From JBBTWG01 sp038062935 (lineage in GTDB: Bacteria; Patescibacteriota; Gracilibacteria; UBA1369; UBA12463): DNA of 14,050 bases. A model generated the notes under the pieces. It made no database searches. It was not told the DNA's origin and was given only the letters and a program-made list of their open reading frames with translations. Location: NCBI GenBank assembly GCA_038062935.1, contig JBBTWG010000012.1:1-14050 (forward strand), read 5' to 3'. The position numbers and the translations under genes are program-made. Positions 5,174 through 11,282 of this stretch are shown here, piece by piece; the first letter of the stretch is position 1, and each line of letters opens with the position of its first letter.

Positions 5174-6940
5174 ATGAAGATGAATACGAAAAAAACACTC
5201 CGGTTTTTCTGGAAACACATCTCGCGTTTCCGCCTGATACTGTCGGTCATGATGGTGTCGCTGATCTGTGCCGTCGTGGCTTCGATGTTATTTCCTTTCT
5301 TGTATAAGAATTTTTTTAATGCGATTGCGAGTGGTGGTGATCGTGGCGTGGTTTTTGAACAGCTTGTGACGATCGTTCTTTTGATTTTGGCCCTGGATCT
5401 GGCTGAATGGGCGTGCTGGAGAGTGTCACAATTTTTGAATAATTATCTGCAGCCACGAAATATGGCGAATATTCTGAATGAATGTTTCGAATATCTGCAT
5501 CTGCATTCGTATAATTTTTTTAATAGCAGCTTTTCGGGAGCGCTTGTGAAAAGAGTGAATCGCATGGCGCGGGCTTTCGAGGCTTTGATGGATAAATTCT
5601 ATTGGGATTTGATTCCGATGGCGATCCGCGTCTTCATGGTGCTCGTCGTGATGTCGTATTTGCAGCCGATGCTCGGGATTATTGCGGGCGTTTGGATCGT
5701 TTTGTTTGTTTCGATGAATTATTTTTTGTCGGTCTATAAACTCAAATTTGATCTGGAGAAATCGAAGGCTGACACAAAAGTAACGGCGAATCTGGCCGAT
5801 ACGATCACGAATGCGGTGAACATCAGACTTTTTTCTGCGCTTCCTTTCGAGAAAAATCGGTTCAATGCGACGACGGACGATTGGTTTCGCAAGACGAAAA
5901 AATCGTGGAACGTGGGATCGATTATCGAGGCGCTGCAGGCGCTTCTCATGGTGGGTTTAAATTTCCTCATTCTCTATTTTGCGGCGAAGTACTGGAAAGA
6001 AGGTTTTCTGACGGTGGGCGATTTCGCTTTGATTCAAGCCTATTTGCTCGAAATTTTCCATCAGCTCTGGAATTTTGGTCGCATCATTCGTGATATTCAT
6101 GAAAACCTCGCGGAGGCGGAAGAGATGACCGTGATCCTGGAAACGCCACATGAAGTGCGGGATGCTTCGAATGCTCCGACGCTGGTCGCGCTCCACGGCA
6201 AAGTCGAATTTCGAAATGTGAATTTCAGTTATGACAAGTTTCGCGATGTCATTTCGGATCTGTCTTTCTCGGTGAAGCCTGGTGAAAAAATTGCTCTCGT
6301 GGGACCTTCTGGTGGTGGCAAAACGACGATTACGAAACTTCTACTGCGACTGTTCGATGTTCAGACGGGAGAGATTTTGATTGATGGTCAAAATATCGCA
6401 CAGGTGACGCAGGAAAGTTTGCATGAACAGGTCGCGCTGGTGCCGCAAGATCCGATTCTGTTCCATCGCACGTTGATGGAAAATATTCGCTATGGACGTC
6501 GTGATGCGTCGGATGAGGAAGTGATGGCAGCGGCACGCATGGCGAATTGCCACGAATTTATTGGGCGATTTCCTCGCGGGTACGAGACGTACGTCGGCGA
6601 ACGCGGCGTGAAACTTTCTGGTGGCGAACGTCAAAGAGTCGCGATTGCGCGTGCGATTCTGAGCAATGCCCGGATTTTGATTCTGGATGAAGCGACGAGT
6701 AATCTGGATTCTCATTCAGAGTCACTGATTCAGGAAGCTTTGCTGGCACTCATGAAACAAAAAACGTCTTTTGTAATTGCACATCGATTGTCGACGATTT
6801 TGAAAATGGACCGCGTGTTTGTGTTGCAGGACGGTCGCATCGTGGAGGAAGGCGACCACGCGAGTCTGGTCACGAAAAAAGACAGCCTCTACAAGAAATT
6901 TTGGGATTTGCAGGCTGGCGGGTATATGAGTGGGGACTAA
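5174..6940 (+). CDS. ABC transporter half-exporter: fused membrane domain and ATPase
   Basis: Type IV (MsbA/multidrug-like) exporter subunit of 588 residues that should work as a dimer in the cytoplasmic membrane; substrate unknown. An N-terminal membrane domain (about residues 20-310, several hydrophobic helices such as LILSVMMVSLICAVVASMLF and MLGIIAGVWIVLFVSM) is followed by a complete ATPase domain (about 340-588). The ATPase has Walker A GPSGGGKTT (Lys383), Q-loop VPQDP (Gln425), signature LSGGERQ (481-487), Walker B ILILDEATS (Glu506) and switch His537 (IAHRLST). All catalytic residues are intact. An ATG at 5093 would add 27 hydrophobic residues, but a good promoter lies inside that stretch, so 5174 is preferred (5180 is also possible). 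No partner gene is adjacent, which suggests a homodimer. The gene ends 3 bases from a convergent tRNA. Confidence 0.93.
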   Translation: MKMNTKKTLRFFWKHISRFRLILSVMMVSLICAVVASMLFPFLYKNFFNAIASGGDRGVVFEQLVTIVLLILALDLAEWACWRVSQFLNNYLQPRNMANILNECFEYLHLHSYNFFNSSFSGALVKRVNRMARAFEALMDKFYWDLIPMAIRVFMVLVVMSYLQPMLGIIAGVWIVLFVSMNYFLSVYKLKFDLEKSKADTKVTANLADTITNAVNIRLFSALPFEKNRFNATTDDWFRKTKKSWNVGSIIEALQALLMVGLNFLILYFAAKYWKEGFLTVGDFALIQAYLLEIFHQLWNFGRIIRDIHENLAEAEEMTVILETPHEVRDASNAPTLVALHGKVEFRNVNFSYDKFRDVISDLSFSVKPGEKIALVGPSGGGKTTITKLLLRLFDVQTGEILIDGQNIAQVTQESLHEQVALVPQDPILFHRTLMENIRYGRRDASDEEVMAAARMANCHEFIGRFPRGYETYVGERGVKLSGGERQRVAIARAILSNARILILDEATSNLDSHSESLIQEALLALMKQKTSFVIAHRLSTILKMDRVFVLQDGRIVEEGDHASLVTKKDSLYKKFWDLQAGGYMSGD

Positions 6941-6943
6941 AAA

Positions 6944-7020
6944 TGGTGCACGATAGTAGATTCGAACTACTGACCTCCTCGACGTCAACGAGGCGCTCTA
7001 ACCAACTGAGCTAATCGTGC
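6944..7020 (-). tRNA. tRNA-Val (anticodon GAC)
   Basis: A 77-base cloverleaf on the minus strand. The acceptor stem is GCACGAT/ATCGTGC with discriminator A and encoded CCA. The D-arm is GCTC/GAGC with AGTTGGTTA loop. The anticodon stem CCTCG/CGAGG carries loop TTGACGT (anticodon GAC, valine). The variable region has 5 bases, and the T-arm is AGTAG/CTACT with loop TTCGAAT. All stems pair fully. Its 3' end faces the ABC transporter stop codon 3 bases away. Confidence 0.97.
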
Positions 7021-7036
7021 GCGGTTTATCTTTTTT

Positions 7037-7065
7037 TCATGAAAATGTTAACTTTTGTTCATGAA
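7037..7065. promoter_or_regulatory. Twin TTCATGAA palindromes between tRNA-Val and comF
   Basis: Two identical 8-bp palindromes, TTCATGAA, start at 7037 and 7058, exactly 21 bp apart (two helical turns), with a GTTAAC palindrome between them. They lie in the divergent promoter gap and could be a two-site operator. This is inference from symmetry only. Confidence 0.3.
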
Positions 7066-7087
7066 GCGACGAGTAGGATAAAGGCTG

Positions 7088-7762
7088 ATGGGCTTTCTGT
7101 CAAAAATTCGTGAAGGTGTCCTGGACTTCCTTTTTCCGAAGCAGTGCTATGGGTGCTGTACGCCGGGGAGCTTCGTGTGTGAGCAATGCTTTGCCAAACT
7201 GGATGCGGCAGTGGATATCCGTACCGGTACGGCGGGTGACGCTGCGATTCGTACTCTCGGACCAGCTGCTTTCCAGCTTCCTTTTCTAGATGCTGTTTTT
7301 CCCTGTTTGAAGCCGTCTCCCCTACTGCGAACTTTGATTCATGCTTTTAAATATGAATATTGCGAGGAACTTGCGAGTGTTTTTCAGAGTTTCATGGTGC
7401 GGCGATTCATGGAGGGGCATTTGGAAAATTTTATGATTGTGCCGGTTCCACTGCATGTTCGACGGCTCCATGATCGCGGCTTTAATCAATCATCTCTTTT
7501 GGCGAAGAATCTTTCTGCGCATCCTGTTGATTTGCTTGTTCGTCATCGATTCACGCATTCACAGGTGTCGCTGTCGCGGGAGGAGCGCCTGGTGAATTTA
7601 CAAGATGCCTTTTCTGTTCGTGATGGCGTGATGCCTGAACGCGTGCTGCTCGTGGATGATGTGTGTACGACCGGTGCGACGCTTATGGAGTGTGCGAAAG
7701 TGCTGCGCAGTGTGGGCGTGGCGCAGGTGAGTGCGATAGTTTTGGCGCGCGGAGTTTTCTAG
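7088..7762 (+). CDS. comF: ComF-family phosphoribosyltransferase-like protein
   Basis: ComF/ComFC family, linked to DNA uptake in competent bacteria; the exact biochemical reaction of the family is not settled. The 224-residue protein has an N-terminal zinc-ribbon-like motif (C20-x2-C23, with an extra C24, and C31-x2-C34), then FKYE (87-90), VPVPLHVRRLHDRGFNQS (118-135), a TxSQVSLSREERLxNLxxAF block (156-175), and the PRPP-binding loop VLLVDDVCTTGATL (186-199). It has the normal family length and intact motifs. The bases before the ATG include AAGG, the nearest thing to a Shine-Dalgarno in the window, and a TAGGAT that could equally be a -10 box. The glycosyltransferase starts 26 bases downstream. 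No other competence genes are in view. Confidence 0.92.
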   Translation: MGFLSKIREGVLDFLFPKQCYGCCTPGSFVCEQCFAKLDAAVDIRTGTAGDAAIRTLGPAAFQLPFLDAVFPCLKPSPLLRTLIHAFKYEYCEELASVFQSFMVRRFMEGHLENFMIVPVPLHVRRLHDRGFNQSSLLAKNLSAHPVDLLVRHRFTHSQVSLSREERLVNLQDAFSVRDGVMPERVLLVDDVCTTGATLMECAKVLRSVGVAQVSAIVLARGVF

Positions 7763-7776
7763 CCGGTTTTTAGGTG

Positions 7777-7782
7777 TAGAAT
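7777..7782 (+). promoter_or_regulatory. -10-like TAGAAT before the glycosyltransferase
   Basis: TG directly followed by TAGAAT, ending 6 bases before the ATG; no Shine-Dalgarno is present. The -35 region is poor (TTTTCT at a 16-base spacer). Could give a leaderless mRNA, or the gene may simply be read with comF. Confidence 0.3.
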
Positions 7783-7788
7783 ACGACC

Positions 7789-8907
7789 ATGCTTCTCAGA
7801 ATCGATGCTTCCCGGTTTGGTCACGAATATGCCACTGGTGTTGAAATGTATAGTTTTCACATCATTCGTGCGATTTTGCGTGAGATTGCTCGCGATAAAC
7901 ACTGTGGTATCGATGAAGTGGTTTTGTATACTCCGCGGGTCATTTCTTCGCGGGAGCTGGGGGGTGATTTTGCTTTTTGTCGACAACGAGTCATTGCTCC
8001 GGGGCCGCTCTGGACGCAGTGGAAATTATCCCGTGAGATGCTGCGATGTCCGCCGGATGTGCTTTTTGTTCCTTCGCATACTTTGCCAGTTATTCATCCG
8101 AAGAAGTCGGTGGTGATGATTCATGATGTGGCGTTCAAGCGATTTCACAAAGCGTATAGTTTTTTTCAATATGCGTATTTGCAATTTTCGACGTGGCTCG
8201 CGGTGCGATGTGCTTCGAAAATTCTGGTGCCGAGCGATGCAACGCGCGATGACTTGATTGATTTTTTTGCCTGCAATACATCGAAGATCGAGGTTGTGCC
8301 CCATGGATTCTCTCCACTGGCAATCACTCCTGCGGACGAAGAAAAAACCCTGGAACAATTCTCTCTGATTCCCGGAGATCGTTATTTTCTTTTCGTTGGA
8401 CGCCTGGAAGAGAAAAAAAATCTTGTGCGTTTGGTGCGGGCGTTTGTGAAATTTCGCGAACTTCACCCTGAATTTCGACTGATTCTCGCGGGCGGACGCG
8501 GAGTTGGGTTTCGTGCGCTTTTTGATGAAGTGAAGTCGCTCAACGCCTGGTCGTCGGTGACGATGCCAGGCTATGTCACGGAGGAAGAAAAATCTGTACT
8601 GCTGCAACGGTGCACAGGGTTTGTTTTTCCTTCGCTCTATGAAGGTTTTGGAATGCCAATTTTGGAAGCTTTTTCTTTTGGAAAACCGGTGCTGTCGAGC
8701 CGCTCAGGTTCACTACCGGAAGTTTGTGGTGACAGCGCGATACTGGTAGATCCGATGGATGAAGTCGAAATTTTTGATGGGCTCGAGAAACTTATTTCCG
8801 GGAGAATCACTGCGGAGCTGAATGATAAAATGGCTGCACAGCTGCGAAAATTTGATTGGGATAAGGCTGCACAGCGTACGCTTTCTGTTCTCAAAAATCT
8901 TATTTAA
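7789..8907 (+). CDS. GT4-family glycosyltransferase
   Basis: GT-B fold retaining glycosyltransferase of the GT4 (glycosyl transferases group 1) family, likely using a nucleotide sugar to build a surface polysaccharide, glycolipid or glycoprotein at the inner face of the membrane. The 372 residues have the N-terminal TGVEMYSFHII segment (16-26), MIHDVAF (110-116), VPHGFSP (170-176), the start of the donor domain FVGRLEEKKNL (202-212), MPGYVTEEEK (259-268) and the EX7E motif in PSLYEGFGMPILEA (Glu285 and Glu293), followed by GSLPEV (307-312). No signal peptide or membrane helix. Acceptor and sugar cannot be told. It follows comF by 26 bases, and its last 8 bases overlap the end of the convergent sigma-factor gene. 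Confidence 0.93.
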   Translation: MLLRIDASRFGHEYATGVEMYSFHIIRAILREIARDKHCGIDEVVLYTPRVISSRELGGDFAFCRQRVIAPGPLWTQWKLSREMLRCPPDVLFVPSHTLPVIHPKKSVVMIHDVAFKRFHKAYSFFQYAYLQFSTWLAVRCASKILVPSDATRDDLIDFFACNTSKIEVVPHGFSPLAITPADEEKTLEQFSLIPGDRYFLFVGRLEEKKNLVRLVRAFVKFRELHPEFRLILAGGRGVGFRALFDEVKSLNAWSSVTMPGYVTEEEKSVLLQRCTGFVFPSLYEGFGMPILEAFSFGKPVLSSRSGSLPEVCGDSAILVDPMDEVEIFDGLEKLISGRITAELNDKMAAQLRKFDWDKAAQRTLSVLKNLI

Positions 8908-9439
8908 GCCTCCTCATTTTTCTCATTTTTTCACGAAATCTGCTGATCTGTGACTTTACTGTTCCTAATGGCATATCCAGTTCTTCTGCTGCCTCTTCAT
9001 ACTCGAGCCCATTTACTATAACCTCGTAAGCAACAGGTGGAAAAATAATTTCCCCGCTATGCAAAATATTACGCAGAGTAATTCTCGTCCCCAGCCTTGA
9101 TTCTTCATTCCCTCTGCTTCCTATGTTGTCATTCAATTCATCTTCTCTCTCCGCTGTTCTATGGTGCCTAAGAAGAAAATTTATGAATTCATTTTTTATG
9201 ATTTTCCCCACCCAGCCGCCCAAATCCCCCTTTGCTCTATCAAATTTATTTGCGTATTTTACTGCCTTCTCAAGGGCAGCATGTAGCACATCTTCGACAC
9301 CGCTGTGATTTCGTGTCATCCTCTGAGCCATGTACCGCAATCTTGTGTAATTCGCAGTGATGTAAGATTCAACTTCTCTCCTCCTGTTGTGAGACTCCTC
9401 TGAGAGATCATTATCTTCTATTTTTTGAGCGTTTTGCAT
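8900..9439 (-). CDS. ECF-type RNA polymerase sigma factor
   Basis: A 179-residue sigma factor with only the two domains typical of the ECF group. Region 2 (about 25-95) includes GVEDVLHAALEKAVKYANKF and the promoter-melting segment GGWVGKIIKNEFINFLLRHHR. A short acidic linker (about 96-125) follows, then region 4 (about 128-178) with the helix-turn-helix EYEEAAEELDMPLGTVKSQISRFR. No membrane-spanning or other recognisable anti-sigma gene is next to it. Its upstream region has a consensus-like promoter with a palindrome across the -10 box, so its own transcription is probably repressed. I count 16 of 20 arginines as AGA/AGG, against 1 of the first 20 in neighbouring polX, which suggests a different origin or expression class. 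Its 3' end overlaps the convergent glycosyltransferase by 8 bases. Confidence 0.88.
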   Translation of the reverse strand: MQNAQKIEDNDLSEESHNRRREVESYITANYTRLRYMAQRMTRNHSGVEDVLHAALEKAVKYANKFDRAKGDLGGWVGKIIKNEFINFLLRHHRTAEREDELNDNIGSRGNEESRLGTRITLRNILHSGEIIFPPVAYEVIVNGLEYEEAAEELDMPLGTVKSQISRFREKMRKMRRLK

Positions 9440-9459
9440 GGAACAATGTCATGAATTAG

Positions 9460-9477
9460 GGGGATTTTAAACTCCCC
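9460..9477. promoter_or_regulatory. 18-bp palindrome across the sigma-factor -10 box (operator-like)
   Basis: GGGGA and TCCCC flank a TTTAAA core; the full 18 bp is self-complementary except for one T/C pair (9465 and 9472). It covers the -10 box of the minus-strand promoter and lies in the divergent gap between the sigma gene and polX. This geometry is typical of a repressor site. The regulator is unknown. Confidence 0.55.
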
Positions 9478-9491
9478 GCGCATGGTGTCAA
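9464..9491 (-). promoter_or_regulatory. Promoter of the ECF sigma gene
   Basis: On the minus strand a perfect TTGACA (9486-9491), a 16-base spacer and TAAAAT (9464-9469). The predicted start is near 9457, giving a leader of under 20 bases with no Shine-Dalgarno. Confidence 0.65.
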
Positions 9492-9514
9492 ACAAATATT
9501 GAATCTCGATGCTA

Positions 9515-9523
9515 TGTTATGAT
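9515..9523 (+). promoter_or_regulatory. Extended -10-like element of polX
   Basis: TGT-TATGAT fits an extended -10 box and ends 7 bases before the ATG at 9531. No -35 match at a normal distance. If used, the mRNA starts at the ATG and the upstream ATG at 9519 cannot be the start codon. Confidence 0.35.
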
Positions 9524-9530
9524 GCTTGCT

Positions 9531-11282
9531 ATGGATAATCAAAAAATTTCGGACATTTTTCAGGAAATTGCGAATATGATGGAGATCAAAGGCGAGAATC
9601 GTTTTCGTACGATTGCGTACTCGCGTGGGGCGCAGATTGTGCGGAGCTTGGGCTTCAATCTGAATGATGTTGTGCTGGATAATATTTCCAAGTTGCGGGA
9701 AATTCCGGGGATTGGACAGATACTTTCAGAAAAAATTGCTGAACTTGTTTTGACTGGTCAGTGTGAATTTCACCAACAGCTCAGGAGCGAATTTCCTCCC
9801 GGTTTGCTCGACATGCTGCGTGTGCGAACAGTGGGACCGAAAAAAGTGCAGATGTTTTATGGGACGCTCGGGATCAAAAATATTACAGAGCTGCAAAAAG
9901 CGGCTGAGGAAGGTCGCCTCCGGGATCTTCCGAAAATGGGCGAGAAGAGTGAAAAAGAAATTCTGGCGGCGATTCTGGAATATCAGGCGATGCCGCATGA
10001 ACGACGGAGTATTCATGAAGCGTATCTGGAAGCCGAAAAATATGTTTCATATTTGAAGAAATTTGATGGCGTTGCACGCGTGCAATATGCGGGGAGTTTG
10101 CGGCGCGGGATGGAAACGATTGGCGACGTCGATATCCTCTCTTCGATTGAAAAATTTTCTGAGAAAAAAGCGGAGAAAGTTTTTGCGTATTTTTGGGAAT
10201 ATCCGGATATTTCGAAAGTGCTTTCGCGTGGACCGACGAAAAGTTCTGTACTTCTCAACTCTGGAATTCAGGTGGATTTGCGCGTGATGGAAGATTCGAT
10301 TTTTGGTGCAGCGCTCCATTATTTCACGGGTTCGAAAGCGCATAATATCCGGATTCGGGATCGTGCAAAAAAGATGGGACTCAAAGTGAATGAGTATGGT
10401 GTTTTCGAAATTCATGGCGAGCGAGAGATTCTGGTTTCTGGAAAAACTGAAGAGGATCTTTTTGCGAAAATTGGGTTTCCTTTCATCCCGCCGCAATTAC
10501 GTGAAGATCGCGGTGAGGTCGAGTGGGCTCAATTGGGGAAAGCTTTTCCGAAGTTGGTGGAACTCGAAGATCTGCGCGGAAATCTGCATTCTCATAGTGA
10601 ATGGAGTGATGGCAGTGAGCCATTGGAGACGGTCGCGCGGGGCTACATGGAGCTCGGTTTCGAATACATCGCCATGACAGATCATTCGAAAGCGGTTGGG
10701 ATTACGCAGGGACTGAACGACGAGAAAGCGCAGGAATATTTCCAGGAAATTGATTGTGTGCAGAAAAAAGTTGGTGCGAAGTTTCGGATTCTGAAAGGCA
10801 GCGAAGTCGATATTTTGAAAAATGGCTCGCTCGATTATTCTGACAAAGTGCTCAGACAGTTTGATCTGCTGGTAGCCTCGGTGCATTCGCATTTCAAACT
10901 TCCGCGCGAAGAACAGACGAAGCGTATCTTGAAAGCGGTGACGAGCGGAAAAATTCATGTGCTCGGACATCCGACGGGACGACTCATCAATGAGCGCACG
11001 GCGATCGAGTACGACATGGAGGCGGTCATGAAAGCGTGTGTCGATCACCACGTCGCACTGGAAATCAACGGCTCACCATCGCGGATGGATCTGTGTGATG
11101 TGCATGTGAAAATGGGAAAAGATCTCGGTGCAAAATTTGTCATTTCGACAGACTCACACAACGCTTCACATCGACAATTTTTGCGCTATGGGATTCTGAC
11201 GGCGCAGCGGGGATGGCTGACGAAAGAGGATGTTTTGAACACCATGCCGCTGAAAAAGATGATGGAATATTGGAAGCGTTAG
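9531..11282 (+). CDS. polX: X-family DNA polymerase with C-terminal PHP domain
   Basis: Bacterial PolX, a gap-filling repair polymerase that usually also carries a metal-dependent PHP phosphoesterase (3'-5' exonuclease/AP-processing). The 583-residue length is typical. An N-terminal 8-kDa-like domain with helix-hairpin-helix (LREIPGIGQILSEKI) leads to the polymerase palm: AGSLRRGMETIGDVDIL with metal ligands Asp199 and Asp201, and VDLRV with Asp249. FTGSKAHNIRIR lies in the thumb. The PHP domain (about 345-583) keeps its ligands: LHSHSEWSDG (His353, His355), MTDHS (His385), GSEVDI (Glu425), VHSHF (His452, His454), GHPTGR (His480) and STDSH (Asp541, His543). Both activities therefore look intact. 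The ATG at 9531 is preferred over 9519 because the latter adds MMLA and lies in a likely -10 box. The stop overlaps that of the next, convergent gene by 4 bases. Confidence 0.95.
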   Translation: MDNQKISDIFQEIANMMEIKGENRFRTIAYSRGAQIVRSLGFNLNDVVLDNISKLREIPGIGQILSEKIAELVLTGQCEFHQQLRSEFPPGLLDMLRVRTVGPKKVQMFYGTLGIKNITELQKAAEEGRLRDLPKMGEKSEKEILAAILEYQAMPHERRSIHEAYLEAEKYVSYLKKFDGVARVQYAGSLRRGMETIGDVDILSSIEKFSEKKAEKVFAYFWEYPDISKVLSRGPTKSSVLLNSGIQVDLRVMEDSIFGAALHYFTGSKAHNIRIRDRAKKMGLKVNEYGVFEIHGEREILVSGKTEEDLFAKIGFPFIPPQLREDRGEVEWAQLGKAFPKLVELEDLRGNLHSHSEWSDGSEPLETVARGYMELGFEYIAMTDHSKAVGITQGLNDEKAQEYFQEIDCVQKKVGAKFRILKGSEVDILKNGSLDYSDKVLRQFDLLVASVHSHFKLPREEQTKRILKAVTSGKIHVLGHPTGRLINERTAIEYDMEAVMKACVDHHVALEINGSPSRMDLCDVHVKMGKDLGAKFVISTDSHNASHRQFLRYGILTAQRGWLTKEDVLNTMPLKKMMEYWKR

